The notes under the pieces are model-generated. The model was given only the letters and a program-made list of their open reading frames with translations. It was not told the origin of the DNA and made no database searches. Position numbers and translations under genes: made by a program. Positions 19,461 to 28,504 of a stretch of 64,000 nt of DNA are shown in pieces (position 1 is the stretch's first letter; every line of letters begins with the position of its first letter). Source of the stretch: Pseudonocardia asaccharolytica DSM 44247 = NBRC 16224 (GTDB lineage Bacteria; Actinomycetota; Actinomycetes; Mycobacteriales; Pseudonocardiaceae); contig NZ_AUII01000003.1 of the NCBI RefSeq assembly GCF_000423625.1, forward strand, positions 62,001 through 126,000, in the 5' to 3' direction.

Positions 19461-20327
19461 CTTCCTTCGCGTCGGCTCGTGCTGGTGCACGCGCACCCGG
19501 ACGACGAGACGCTGACCACCGGCGGCACGATCGCCCACTACGCCGCCGAACCCGACACCGCCGTCACGCTCGTGACGTGCACGCTCGGCGAGGAGGGCGA
19601 GATCATCCCGCCCGAGCTCGCCGAGCTGGCCTCCGGCCGCGCCGACCAGCTCGGCGGCTACCGCATCGCGGAACTGGCCCGGGCCACCGCCGCGCTGGGC
19701 CTGCGCGATCACCGCTTCCTGGGTGGGGCCGGACGCTGGCGCGACTCCGGGATGGTGCTGGTCGGGCACGGCGTCCGGGCGGCCACCCCGGCCGAGCTGC
19801 ATCCACGCGCCTTCGCCGACCCGGCGACGTTCGACGAGCAGGTCGCGCAGCTGCGCGCCCTGCTCGCGCAGCTGCGCCCGCAGGTGGTGGTCAGCTACGC
19901 CGATGACGGCGGCTACGGCCATCCCGATCATGTCCGTGCCCACCAGATCACCGTCGCCGCCGCCGAGCGCACGCCGGACGTGCAGAAGATCTATTCCACC
20001 GCGGTGGGCCGCTCCGGTCTTGCGGCCGGGCTCGCCGCGCTGGCCGGGCGCGACGGGATGCCGTTCCGGCTCCCGGCCGTCGACGAGCTGCCCAGCGTCG
20101 CCGACGAACAGATCACCACCCGGATCGACGTCGCCGCGCAGCGTTCCGCCCGGATCGCCGCGCTGCGCGCGCACGAGACTCAGATCAGCGTCTGGGAGCG
20201 CGGGGACACCGTCGCGTACGCGATGAGCAACCGGGTCGCCCAGCCGCTGCTGGACGTGGAGGAGTTCGTGCTGGCCGGCGGGTCGGCGCGGGCCGAGACC
20301 GACCTGTTCGACGGCGTCGTGCGGTGA
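19410..20327 (+). CDS. mshB: GlcNAc-Ins deacetylase MshB (mycothiol biosynthesis), 5' end fused to a TnpB element
   Basis: The enzyme removes acetate from GlcNAc-inositol to give GlcN-inositol, the substrate of MshC in mycothiol synthesis. Zinc motif HAHPDDE, then TCTLGEEGE, DQLGGYRI, GGAGRWRDSGM and YGHPDHVRAHQ identify MshB. The open frame runs back through the transposon right end to the ATG at 19410, which overlaps the TnpB stop as ATGA. That would give a foreign N-terminus (MSRPGGIPAVHGREEVK) before LPSRRLVLVHAH. An internal GTG at 19479 lacks a Shine-Dalgarno sequence at suitable distance. The following membrane-protein gene matches the mycobacterial mshB neighbour. Confidence 0.93.
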   Translation: MSRPGGIPAVHGREEVKLPSRRLVLVHAHPDDETLTTGGTIAHYAAEPDTAVTLVTCTLGEEGEIIPPELAELASGRADQLGGYRIAELARATAALGLRDHRFLGGAGRWRDSGMVLVGHGVRAATPAELHPRAFADPATFDEQVAQLRALLAQLRPQVVVSYADDGGYGHPDHVRAHQITVAAAERTPDVQKIYSTAVGRSGLAAGLAALAGRDGMPFRLPAVDELPSVADEQITTRIDVAAQRSARIAALRAHETQISVWERGDTVAYAMSNRVAQPLLDVEEFVLAGGSARAETDLFDGVVR

Positions 20328-20719
20328 GAATCGCGGTGCTGGCGCTGCTGCTCGTCGACTCGGCGGCGCTGGCCGCCGCCGAGCTGATGTTCCAGCCGCT
20401 GTACATCGGCGCCGTGTCGGCACCGGTCGGGGCCCTCGTCGCGGCGGTGACGCTGCCGTGGCTGGTTCGGCGGGCCGCCGAGGTGGACACCGCGCCGGCG
20501 GTGGCCGGATCGCCGGTGCTCGTCTGGCTGCTCGTCATCGGCGTCCTGGGGCTCGCCGGACCCGGCGGCGACCTGCTGTTGCCCGGGACGTGGCAGTCGC
20601 TGCTGCTGGTGATCGTCGGGCTCGCGGCCGGGCTGCTGGCCTGGCGGCGCACCCTCGAGCTGCACTACGCCCGCGGGCCGAAGCGGCTGTCCGCGCCGCC
20701 AGGGAGCAGGCGTGGCTGA
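20324..20719 (+). CDS. Conserved membrane protein of unknown function downstream of mshB
   Basis: 131 residues with four hydrophobic segments and few charged residues, ending in a basic tail (RGPKRLSAPPGSRRG). The GTG start overlaps the mshB stop (GTGA), and its own end overlaps the next gene by eight bases. Mycobacteria have a similar small membrane protein directly after mshB (Rv1171). The function is unknown; position alone suggests no direct role in mycothiol chemistry. Confidence 0.75.
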   Translation: MRIAVLALLLVDSAALAAAELMFQPLYIGAVSAPVGALVAAVTLPWLVRRAAEVDTAPAVAGSPVLVWLLVIGVLGLAGPGGDLLLPGTWQSLLLVIVGLAAGLLAWRRTLELHYARGPKRLSAPPGSRRG

Positions 20720-21488
20720 GGCGATCAGCGACGCGGCCGTCGTCGCCGTGCTGCGGCCGTTCGCGCGGGCCGCGCGGCCGGTCCTTGGCGGGCTGCGCGA
20801 CGCCGACCCGTTCGGCCTGCGGGCCCGGATGCGGGGGGTCTCGCCCGGGTCGGCGGACGAACGGGGCCTGCGCGAGAAGGTGCTCGACCTGCTGGCGTCG
20901 GTCAAGGTGCCGGGAACGGCCGCCTGGGCCGCGATGGACGTCGAGGCGCGGTGCCGGTGGTGGATCTACCGGGTCGGCCGGTTCACGACCGTCATCGCGG
21001 CGGTCCCCGGGCTGGGCGGGGCGGTGGCCAACAAGCTCCCGGTGTCGGACACCATGGCCGCGGCCGGCCAGGGGTTGCTGCTGTGTGCGATCGCCGGCGA
21101 ACATGGCATCACCGACGAGGAGACGCTGGTCGCGTTGCTGGCTGCGGTGCTGTTCCGGCGCGACCTCACCCCGCGAGCGCTGAGCCCGGCCGACGACGCC
21201 GCCGTCGCCGCGCAGGCCGCCGAGCTCACCGGCGATCTCGCCGACACCCGGTCCACCGTGACCCCGCGCCGGGTCGCGGCTGCGGTCTGGCGGTTGGGTC
21301 GCGCGCTGTTCGCCTGCTCCGACGAGCTGGACAAGCGGCCGCACGGCCGCTTCTACCACGGGGCGGTCCAACTGTTGCCCGTCGTCGGTGTGGCGGGGCG
21401 GTACTTCGGGGAGTGGTCGGGGCTCAAGCGGGCGTCGAAGGAGGCGCACCGCTGGCTGGCCGCGCGCTGGGCCACTCACCTGGGATGA
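20712..21488 (+). CDS. Hypothetical protein, EcsC-like
   Basis: 258 residues, start GTG at 20712 overlapping the membrane-protein gene. A glycine/alanine-rich amphipathic region (AAVPGLGGAVANKLPVSDTM) and a C-terminal repeat of the theme (LLPVVGVAGRYFGEWSGLKR) recall the EcsC family, whose proteins associate with membranes or ABC transporters. That assignment is by eye and tentative. The last 65 bases overlap the convergent acetyltransferase gene. Confidence 0.65.
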   Translation: MAEAISDAAVVAVLRPFARAARPVLGGLRDADPFGLRARMRGVSPGSADERGLREKVLDLLASVKVPGTAAWAAMDVEARCRWWIYRVGRFTTVIAAVPGLGGAVANKLPVSDTMAAAGQGLLLCAIAGEHGITDEETLVALLAAVLFRRDLTPRALSPADDAAVAAQAAELTGDLADTRSTVTPRRVAAAVWRLGRALFACSDELDKRPHGRFYHGAVQLLPVVGVAGRYFGEWSGLKRASKEAHRWLAARWATHLG

Positions 21489-22464
21489 GGAAGTGGTAGC
21501 GGTGGTGCTCGGTGGCTCCCGATGCCTCGTAGCAGGCCAGTGCGCCGGTATTGCGCAGCTCCACCTGCAGCACCGCCCACCGCGCGCCGCGCCGCAGCCC
21601 CCACCGCGCCGCGGCCGCGGTGAGCGCCGTGGCGACTCCGGTGCGGCGGAGCTCGTGCCGGACGATCATCCGGGCGAGATAGAGGTGGTCGGCCACGACG
21701 GCGGCACGGACCACGCCCGCCGATTTCCCGTCCGGGCCGCGGGCGGTGCCGAAACCGGTGGGCAGGTGGGTCTCGGGGGCCATCACATGCCGCTGGGCCG
21801 GGGTCGGTGGCCCACCCAGTGCGAGGGCCCACCATCCGTCGTCGGGCCGCACGGCGAAATCGATCTCCAGCCCGGGCCGGTCCGGCGCCGCGGCCAGCCG
21901 ATCCAGGTCGGCCACCAGTACCGCGATCCGCGGGCCCGGATCGTGGTCGCTGTCGAGCACCCAGCCCTCGGCTTCGACGGCACGGGACCAGGGGGACCCG
22001 ACCGGCACCTGCACGCGGGGCGGGATCGCGTGCTCGGCCGCGAACGCCTCGACCGCCGCGAGCGCGGCGGGTATCGGGATGCCGGGGTCGCCGATCGCCA
22101 GCGCCGCGTTCGCGCGTCCGGTGAAGTTCTGCGCCGCCCGCAGCCGCCATGCCCCCAGCGGGCGGTCGACCAGGGCGGGCCAGGCATCCGCACAGAGCGA
22201 CTCCAGCCGGACCACCGTCTGCCAGGACGGCCGTTTCGGCCGGGACGGCGGCACCGCGCGCACCGCGACAACGGCGGACCGGGCCACCGCGACCGGCCCT
22301 CGCCGAGTCGCGACGACGACCGTCGGCACGCCCTCGCGCACGCCCCCGTCGGCGAGTTCACCGACGGCGTCGGTGAACAGCGGGCGCCCGTCGCGCTCCC
22401 CGACCCGGTGCCGCAGCGCCACCCGGGAGCCCACCAGCGCGTTCAACAGCTCGGCCGTGCCCAT
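21424..22464 (-). CDS. GNAT-family N-acetyltransferase
   Basis: 346 residues. The N-terminal 230 are not a recognised catalytic domain and probably include a degenerate acetyltransferase half. The C-terminal part carries the acetyl-CoA site (ARMIVRHELRRTGVATALTA, then LQVELRNTGALACYEASGA). Substrate unknown. Actinobacteria often carry such a gene divergent from the 7Fe ferredoxin gene, as here. The 3' end overlaps the previous gene on the other strand by 65 bases. Confidence 0.82.
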   Translation of the reverse strand: MGTAELLNALVGSRVALRHRVGERDGRPLFTDAVGELADGGVREGVPTVVVATRRGPVAVARSAVVAVRAVPPSRPKRPSWQTVVRLESLCADAWPALVDRPLGAWRLRAAQNFTGRANAALAIGDPGIPIPAALAAVEAFAAEHAIPPRVQVPVGSPWSRAVEAEGWVLDSDHDPGPRIAVLVADLDRLAAAPDRPGLEIDFAVRPDDGWWALALGGPPTPAQRHVMAPETHLPTGFGTARGPDGKSAGVVRAAVVADHLYLARMIVRHELRRTGVATALTAAAARWGLRRGARWAVLQVELRNTGALACYEASGATEHHRYHFLIPGEWPSARPASGAPPSTPA

Positions 22465-22603
22465 GGTGAGGCCATCCTCTCGCAGAAGGATCGATGGGGC
22501 CGGGTTAATCTGCTGTTCGACTCACACCGTCCCCGCTCCCGAAGCAATCAGGCCGGAAGGCGATACTGGGAGCGTTCTGTTGTCCGAGTGGAGGACCACC
22601 GAA

Positions 22604-22930
22604 GTGACCTATGTGATCGCCGAGCCCTGTGTCGATCTGCTCGACAAGTCGTGCATCGAAGAGTGCCCGGTGGACTGCATCTACGAGGGCGGACGGATGA
22701 TGTACATCCACCCCGACGAGTGCGTCGACTGCGGCGCCTGCGAGCCGGTGTGCCCCGTTGAGGCGATCTACTACGAGGACGACGTTCCCGAGCAGTGGTC
22801 GGTCTACACCAAGGCGAACGCCGACTTCTTCGAGGAGCTGGGTTCGCCGGGCGGGGCGTCGAAGGTCGGCAAGATCGCCAGGGACATGGAGCCCGCCGCG
22901 AGCCTGCCCCCGCAGACGCACGACGAGTGA
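22604..22930 (+). CDS. fdxC: 7Fe ferredoxin FdxC
   Basis: 108 residues. The N-terminal clusters are ligated by C-x7-C-x3-C type spacing (PCVDLLDKSCIEECPVDC) and CVDCGACEPVCPV, the [3Fe-4S][4Fe-4S] arrangement of mycobacterial and streptomycete ferredoxins. It shuttles electrons in the cytoplasm, for example to P450s. The GTG at 22604 has GTGGAGG nine bases upstream. It overlaps dapC by four bases, the arrangement seen in mycobacteria and corynebacteria. Confidence 0.96.
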   Translation: MTYVIAEPCVDLLDKSCIEECPVDCIYEGGRMMYIHPDECVDCGACEPVCPVEAIYYEDDVPEQWSVYTKANADFFEELGSPGGASKVGKIARDMEPAASLPPQTHDE

Positions 22931-24027
22931 GACCGGCCGCGCTCCCTGATTTTCCCTGGGACTCGCTGGCCGCCGACAAGGCACTCGCCGCCGTCCATCC
23001 GGGTGGCATCGTCGATCTCTCCGTCGGCACGCCGGTCGACCCGGTTCCGGAGGTCGTCCGGGCGGCGTTGACCGGTCCTGCCGCCGCTGAGCCCGGATAC
23101 CCGACGACGCACGGACCGGCCGCGCTGCGGGAGGCGATCGCGGCCTCGCTGGCCCGGCGGTTCGGTGTGACCGGCGTCGACCCGGCCGCGGTACTGCCCA
23201 CGATCGGTTCCAAGGAACTCGTCGCGTGGCTGCCCGCGCTGCTCGGGCTCGGGGCCGGCGACGTCGTCGTCATCCCGGAACTGGCGTATCCCACCTACGA
23301 GGTCGGCGCGCGGCTGGCCGGCGCCGAGTGGCTGCGGTGCGATGGGCCCGCCGCGGCCGGGCCGCGCCGGGTCCGGCTGGTCTGGCTGAACTCGCCGTCG
23401 AACCCGACGGGGCGGGTGCTGCCGGCCGAGCACCTGCGCACGGTGGTGGCGTGGGCCCGGGAGCGCGGCGCGGTTGTCGCCTCTGACGAGTGCTATCTCG
23501 CGCTGCCCGGGCACGCCGATCCGGCGCCGGTTTCGGTGCTGCACCCCGAGGTCTGCGACGGCGACCACACCGGCCTGCTCGCTGTGCACTCGATGTCGAA
23601 ATCGTCGAACCTCGCGGGCTACCGGGCTGCGTTCGTAGCGGGCGACCCGGTGTTGGTGGCGAGGCTGCTCGAGGTGCGCAAGCACGCCGGGATGATGATG
23701 CCAAGGCCGGTGCAGGCCGCAATGGCCGCGGCCGTGGCCGACGACGAACACGTCGCCGCGCAGGCGGCGGTGTACGACGCGCGGCGGGCCCGGCTGCGCG
23801 GCGCGTTGGAGAAGGCCGGTCTGCGGGTCGACCACTCGGAGGCCGGGCTGTATCTGTGGGCCACCGCCGGCAAGCCCTCCCGGTTGACCGTGCGCGACCT
23901 TGCCACGCAAGGTGTGCTCGTGGCACCGGGAGAGTTCTACGGACCGGAGGGGGCGGAGCACGTGCGGGTGGCCGTCACCGCGAACGACGAGCGGATCGAC
24001 GCGGCGGTGCGCCGGTTGGCTCCGTGA
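22927..24027 (+). CDS. dapC: Succinyldiaminopimelate transaminase DapC
   Basis: 366 residues of the class I/II PLP aminotransferase fold: NSPSNPTGR, SDECYLALPG and the PLP lysine in SMSKSSNLAGYRAAF. The actinobacterial DapC subfamily sits next to fdxC, as here, and dapD and dapE lie 2-3 kb downstream, which supports the lysine/diaminopimelate role (N-succinyl-2-amino-6-oxopimelate to N-succinyl-DAP). The GTG start overlaps the ferredoxin stop. Confidence 0.92.
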   Translation: MRPAALPDFPWDSLAADKALAAVHPGGIVDLSVGTPVDPVPEVVRAALTGPAAAEPGYPTTHGPAALREAIAASLARRFGVTGVDPAAVLPTIGSKELVAWLPALLGLGAGDVVVIPELAYPTYEVGARLAGAEWLRCDGPAAAGPRRVRLVWLNSPSNPTGRVLPAEHLRTVVAWARERGAVVASDECYLALPGHADPAPVSVLHPEVCDGDHTGLLAVHSMSKSSNLAGYRAAFVAGDPVLVARLLEVRKHAGMMMPRPVQAAMAAAVADDEHVAAQAAVYDARRARLRGALEKAGLRVDHSEAGLYLWATAGKPSRLTVRDLATQGVLVAPGEFYGPEGAEHVRVAVTANDERIDAAVRRLAP

Positions 24028-25259
24028 CCCGATCCGCGGCCGCTCGCCCGGTTCGTCCGATCGTGGTGCTGCTGGGCTTGCTCGCCGTGGCGGCCAACCT
24101 GCGAGCCGCGCTCGCCGGCTATCCACCGCTGATCGAGACCGCTCGCGACGAGTTGCACATCTCCGCGGGCGCCGCCGGGCTCGTGCAGGCGTCGGCGGTG
24201 CTGATGATGGCGGTGGGCTCGTTCGCGGGCTCGGCGTTCGGCGCCCGGTTCGGGCGTGAGCGGGCTCTCGGCCTGTCGGTCGGGCTCGTTGCGCTCGGCA
24301 GCCTGGTGCGCGGCTATCCGACCTCGGCGTCGCTCGTCGGTGGCAGCGTGCTCATCGGCCTGGGTATCGGGCTGGCCGGTGTGCTGCTGACCGGCGTGGT
24401 CAAGGAACACCTCGCCGACCGGGCGGGCGCCGCGACCGGCGGTTATGTCGTTTCGATGATGATCGGTGCGACGGTGGCCAGCGCCGCTGCCGTGCCGCTG
24501 GCCGTGGCGCTGGGCGGCTGGTCGTTCTCGCTCGCGGTGTGGGCGGTGCCCGCGGCGCTCGCGGTGGCCGTGTGGACGCCGGTGGCCCTGCGGATGGGCG
24601 GCCCGGACCGAGCGGCGCCGCGGCTGTCGCTGCCGGTGCGCAACGCGTTCGCCCGCCGCGCCGCGTGCTACATGGCGGGCACGTCGATGATGTTCTACGG
24701 CTGGCTGACCTGGCTGGCGCCGTACTACCAGGCTCAGGGCTGGAGCGCGCAGCGGGCGGGCATGCTGCTGGGGGTCTGGAGCATCACCCAGATCCCCGTC
24801 GCCCTGCTGGTGCCGATGCTGGCCGAGCGACGCCGGCGCTGGCGGTTCTGGTCCGGGACAACCCTGGTCTGCGGGATCGCCGGGACGCTCGGCGCGCTGC
24901 TGGTGCCCGAGCTCGGGATCGTCGGGCCGTGGCTCTGGGTGGTGCTGGTGGGGATCGGCCTCGGCGCCGGGTTCCCGCTGGGCCTCGCGGTGATCGCCTG
25001 GCGGACGCCCGACGGGGCCTCCAGCGCCGCGACCAGCGGTCTCGCGCTCGGCGTCGGCTACGCCGCGGCCGGGCTGGGCCCGCTGCTCATGGGTGTGCTG
25101 ATCGATCTCACCGGCGGGTTCCCGGCGGCGATCGGGGTGTTGCTGGCCGCGGGGCTGCTGCAGGCCGCGGCGATCTGGCGGATCGGGGACCACCCCCGTT
25201 CCGGGGACGCCCCGATCGAACCCGAACCGGCCGCTACACGTCCGCCACCCGCCGCTTGA
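24024..25259 (+). CDS. MFS transporter, CynX/NimT type
   Basis: 411 residues with about twelve hydrophobic segments. Features such as ANLRAALAGYPPLI at the first helix and GFPLGLAVIAWRTPDG near helix 9 are characteristic of the CynX/NimT (cyanate/2-nitroimidazole) group. The substrate is unknown. GTG 24024 overlaps the dapC stop as GTGA, so it is in the fdxC-dapC operon. Its last 26 bases overlap the convergent CHAD gene. Confidence 0.88.
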   Translation: MTRSAAARPVRPIVVLLGLLAVAANLRAALAGYPPLIETARDELHISAGAAGLVQASAVLMMAVGSFAGSAFGARFGRERALGLSVGLVALGSLVRGYPTSASLVGGSVLIGLGIGLAGVLLTGVVKEHLADRAGAATGGYVVSMMIGATVASAAAVPLAVALGGWSFSLAVWAVPAALAVAVWTPVALRMGGPDRAAPRLSLPVRNAFARRAACYMAGTSMMFYGWLTWLAPYYQAQGWSAQRAGMLLGVWSITQIPVALLVPMLAERRRRWRFWSGTTLVCGIAGTLGALLVPELGIVGPWLWVVLVGIGLGAGFPLGLAVIAWRTPDGASSAATSGLALGVGYAAAGLGPLLMGVLIDLTGGFPAAIGVLLAAGLLQAAAIWRIGDHPRSGDAPIEPEPAATRPPPAA

Positions 25260-26184
25260 CCGTCAGGTACGCGTCCCGCCATTCGCCGCGCTTGGCCTCG
25301 GCGCGGGTGCGCTCCCGCTCGACGAGGCGACCCGCGACGAACACGACGTGCGCGTCCGGATACTCACCGAGATCGTCGAGCAGGCTGCGGATGCGCTCCT
25401 CGGCCACGCAGGCATCCTGGTGGTCACCGAGCACCTCCTGCAGGTGCGCGGTGGCCTTGAGCAGCCGGGTGACCGGCTTGCCGAGGGCCGGCTCGGTCAG
25501 CTCGGCGGTGTAGCGAAGGCGTTTGCCGAGAATGCGCAGGGCGTGCAGGGTCTCGTCCGGCGGGTTCTCGACCGCCTTGTCGACGGCCTTGTCCAGCTTG
25601 CGGGCTTCGGTCCGGACGAGATCGACCAGCTCGGGCTGGGCCCCATCGCCCCGGCGCGCCGGCAGCGGCGCCCGGATCGCCTCGGCGAGGCTCTCGAGCA
25701 GCGCGGTGTAGCGCGGAGCCTCGAGCGCGGCCATCATCTCCGCCCGCGCCGCCACCCGCTCGCGAACCAGCGCGCCGACGAGGACCTCGCCCGCCTCCCG
25801 CTCGATCTCCGGCAGCGTGGCGAGCTCACCGCGCAATCGCAGCAGCATGACGTCGAGGTCGCGCACCGGGCCCAGGGAGCCGCCCAGCCAGCCGAGCTCG
25901 GCGCGCAGGGCGTCGGCCCATTCGGCGTCGAGGAGCGGGCGGGCCGCCTTGAGCGTTGCCCGCATGCGGCGCACCGAGACCCGCATCTGGTGCAGGTCCT
26001 CGATGTCGGCGCCGCTGCGGGTGCCCGGGTCGTGGGTGAGCATCGCCCGCAGCCGCAGATCCAGCGCCGCCCGGACGTGGTGCAGCGGTGAGTCACCTGA
26101 CCGCGCTGTCACCGGCGTCGGCAACTCGACCAGGTACGAGCCGGTCAAGGCGCGTCGGGCGCGGCGCGGCGCGGCGGAAGACAT
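25234..26184 (-). CDS. CHAD-domain protein
   Basis: 316 residues. The conserved CHAD histidines and basic residues are visible in EDLHQMRVSVRRMRATLKA and TLHALRILGKRLRYTAEL, and DHQDACVAEERI closes the domain. CHAD domains are helical and bind polyphosphate. The CYTH domain that often accompanies CHAD is absent. The ATG at 26184 lies six bases after TACGAT (minus strand), so a leaderless transcript is likely. Confidence 0.9.
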   Translation of the reverse strand: MSSAAPRRARRALTGSYLVELPTPVTARSGDSPLHHVRAALDLRLRAMLTHDPGTRSGADIEDLHQMRVSVRRMRATLKAARPLLDAEWADALRAELGWLGGSLGPVRDLDVMLLRLRGELATLPEIEREAGEVLVGALVRERVAARAEMMAALEAPRYTALLESLAEAIRAPLPARRGDGAQPELVDLVRTEARKLDKAVDKAVENPPDETLHALRILGKRLRYTAELTEPALGKPVTRLLKATAHLQEVLGDHQDACVAEERIRSLLDDLGEYPDAHVVFVAGRLVERERTRAEAKRGEWRDAYLTVKRRVADV

Positions 26185-26190
26185 ACCGAC

Positions 26191-26196
26191 ATCGTA
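26191..26196 (-). promoter_or_regulatory. Probable -10 box TACGAT for the CHAD gene
   Basis: TACGAT on the minus strand ends six bases before the ATG at 26184; no ribosome binding site lies between. Confidence 0.45.
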
Positions 26197-26230
26197 GGCG
26201 GACCAGGAAATACCGTTTTGTTCTGTATGT

Positions 26231-27172
26231 TCAGTTCGCGTGCAGGGCCGCGTTGAGCGCGATGCCCTGGCCGGTGCGGGGCAGCGCCTCGACCGCGCCG
26301 CTCACCGAGTTGCGGCGCAGCAGCAGCCCGTCCTGCCCGGAGAGCATCCGGGCCGCCACGGTGCTGCCGTCGGGCAGCGCGACCTTGGTGCCGGCCGTGA
26401 CGTACAGCCCGGCCTCGACCACACAGTCATCGCCCAGCGAGATCCCGATCCCGGCGTTGGCGCCGACCAGGCAGCGCTTGCCCACCGAGATGACGTCCTT
26501 GCCGCCGCCCGACAACGTCCCCATGATCGAGGCGCCGCCGCCGACGTCCGAGCCGTCGTCGACGACGACACCGGCCGAGATGCGACCCTCCACCATCGAG
26601 GCGCCGAGGGTGCCCGCATTGAAGTTGACGAATCCCTCGTGCATGACCGTGGTCCCCTCGGCCAGATGCGCGCCCAGCCGGACCCGGTCGGCGTCGGCGA
26701 TGCGCACCCCGGCGGGCAGCACGTAGTCGACCATCCGCGGGAACTTGTCCACGCCGTAGACCGCGACCGGTCCACGGGCCCGGAGCCGGGCCCGGACGAG
26801 CTCGAACCCGGATACCGCACACGGGCCGTGGTTGGTCCACACGACGTTCGCGAGCAGTCCGAACACCCCGTCGAGATTGATCTCGCGCGGGCGGACCAGC
26901 CGCGCCGAGAGCAGATGCAGCCGCAGGTAGACGTCGTGTGTGTCGACGGGCGGGTCGGCCAGCGAAGCGATCTCGGTGCGGACGATCCTCGTCCGCACCC
27001 CGCGGGCCACGTCGGCACCGGCCAGCGGTTCCAGCTCGGCGGTGATGTCGGCGTCGGCGGCGGCCGGACCCAGCGCCGGTGCCGGGTACCAGGTGTCGAG
27101 AACGGTCCCTTCGGCGGTCACGGTGGCCAGTCCGGTACCGGATGCGCCCTCGGCGTGCAGTGCGGTGCTCAC
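26231..27172 (-). CDS. dapD: Tetrahydrodipicolinate N-succinyltransferase DapD
   Basis: 313 residues of the long actinobacterial DapD type. The C-terminal left-handed beta-helix is visible in repeats such as [20 protein letters not shown] and [17 protein letters not shown], with the succinyl-CoA side GVDKFPR region before it. It transfers succinate to tetrahydrodipicolinate in lysine/DAP synthesis. GTG 27172 gives the usual N-terminus; an upstream TTG would add only three residues. It is divergent from dapE. Confidence 0.95.
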   Translation of the reverse strand: MSTALHAEGASGTGLATVTAEGTVLDTWYPAPALGPAAADADITAELEPLAGADVARGVRTRIVRTEIASLADPPVDTHDVYLRLHLLSARLVRPREINLDGVFGLLANVVWTNHGPCAVSGFELVRARLRARGPVAVYGVDKFPRMVDYVLPAGVRIADADRVRLGAHLAEGTTVMHEGFVNFNAGTLGASMVEGRISAGVVVDDGSDVGGGASIMGTLSGGGKDVISVGKRCLVGANAGIGISLGDDCVVEAGLYVTAGTKVALPDGSTVAARMLSGQDGLLLRRNSVSGAVEALPRTGQGIALNAALHAN

Positions 27173-27393
27173 AGGTGGCAACGGTAACCGGCGGATGCGC
27201 TCAGCCGTCCTCCGGATGCCATCGTCGCCAGTCCTCGATCCCGGGCGGCGGCGGCAGACGGCGATGCTGGGCCACCCGACCCCCGGTGCGTCCCGGTGCG
27301 CATTGCAAAGGTTCGGCGAGGGGTATCTGCGGCGGCGCGGCCGGGCGGATTCGCGGTCGGACGGGCTCGCCCACCGGATCGGCGACGGGGCGA

Positions 27394-27399
27394 TAGCGT
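27394..27399 (+). promoter_or_regulatory. Probable -10 box TAGCGT for dapE
   Basis: TAGCGT ends six bases before the GTG at 27406 with no Shine-Dalgarno sequence in between, consistent with a leaderless mRNA. Confidence 0.5.
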
Positions 27400-27405
27400 C
27401 ACGGC

Positions 27406-28479
27406 GTGCCCCTCACCGCCCCGACCCTCGACCTGACCGCCGATCCCATCGAGCTCACCGCCGCGCTCGTCGACATCCCGAGCGTGTCCGGCGACGAGGC
27501 GGCGCTGGCCGGGGCGCTGGAGCAGGCACTGCGCACCCAGGCCCCGCACCTGGAGGTCGTGCGCTGCGGCGATGCGGTACTCGCCCGCACCCATCTCGGC
27601 CGGGAACGGCGGGTGCTGCTGGCCGGGCATATCGACACCGTGCCGGTCGCCGGGAATCTGCCCAGCCGACGCGACGGCGACCTCCTCCACGGCTGCGGCA
27701 CCTCGGACATGAAGGCCGGCGACGCCGTCATCGCGCACCTGGCCGCCACCCTGACCCGGCCGCGGTACGACCTGACAGTGGTCCTCTACGACTGCGAGGA
27801 GGTCGAGGCCGCCCGCAACGGCCTTGGCCGCATCGAGCGCGAGCTGCCCGAGTGGCTGCGCGCCGATCTCGCGATCCTCGGCGAGCCCACCGGCGGCGCG
27901 GTCGAGGCGGGCTGCCAGGGTACGTTGCGGGCCGAGATCCGCACGCGGGGACGCCGGGCGCACTCGGCCCGGTCCTGGCTGGGCGACAACGCCGTGCACG
28001 GCGCGGGCGCCGTCTTGGCGCGGCTCACCGCCTACACCCCGCGGGAGGTCGATATCGACGGCTGCGGCTACCGCGAGGGCCTGCAGGCCGTGCGCATCAC
28101 GGGCGGGGTGGCGGGCAACGTCGTCCCGGACGAATGCGTCGTCACCGTCAACTTCCGGTTCGCTCCCGACCGGGATGCCGACGCCGCCGTCGCGCACGTC
28201 CGCGAGGTGTTCGACGGTTTCGACCTCGCGATCACCGACCTTTCACCCGGTGCGCTGCCAGGGCTTTCGACGTCGGCGGCGCAGGAGTTCCTCGCCGCGA
28301 CCGGAACCACCGCACGAGCCAAATACGGCTGGACCGACGTCGCCCGGTTCGCCGGCCTCGGGATCCCGGCCCTCAACTACGGTCCCGGCGACCCGAACCT
28401 GGCGCATACGAGGGAGGAGCACGTGGACACCTCGGTGATCAGCAGATGCGCGAGCGTCCTCACGCGTTTCCTGACCTGA
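27406..28479 (+). CDS. dapE: Succinyl-diaminopimelate desuccinylase DapE
   Basis: 357 residues, M20 metallopeptidase family. Zinc ligands and catalytic residues are in [33 protein letters not shown] and ILGEPT, and the last histidine region is [17 protein letters not shown]. The dimerisation domain lies between about 175 and 285. It frees L,L-DAP from N-succinyl-DAP. With dapC and dapD nearby, the succinylase branch of DAP synthesis is almost complete in this region. Confidence 0.95.
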   Translation: MPLTAPTLDLTADPIELTAALVDIPSVSGDEAALAGALEQALRTQAPHLEVVRCGDAVLARTHLGRERRVLLAGHIDTVPVAGNLPSRRDGDLLHGCGTSDMKAGDAVIAHLAATLTRPRYDLTVVLYDCEEVEAARNGLGRIERELPEWLRADLAILGEPTGGAVEAGCQGTLRAEIRTRGRRAHSARSWLGDNAVHGAGAVLARLTAYTPREVDIDGCGYREGLQAVRITGGVAGNVVPDECVVTVNFRFAPDRDADAAVAHVREVFDGFDLAITDLSPGALPGLSTSAAQEFLAATGTTARAKYGWTDVARFAGLGIPALNYGPGDPNLAHTREEHVDTSVISRCASVLTRFLT

Positions 28480-28492
28480 CACCAAACGTCAC

Positions 28493-28498
28493 TAGTCT
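28493..28498 (+). promoter_or_regulatory. Probable -10 box TAGTCT for the first LOG gene
   Basis: TAGTCT ends six bases before the ATG at 28505. No ribosome binding site is present between them. Confidence 0.45.
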
Positions 28499-28504
28499 TG
28501 ACGG

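Noticed and set aside
27201-27290. Minus-strand frame ending ... [20 protein letters not shown] between dapD and dapE
   Set aside because: It looks protein-like at its end, but has only a weak GTG start, no ribosome binding site and no relative that I recognise.
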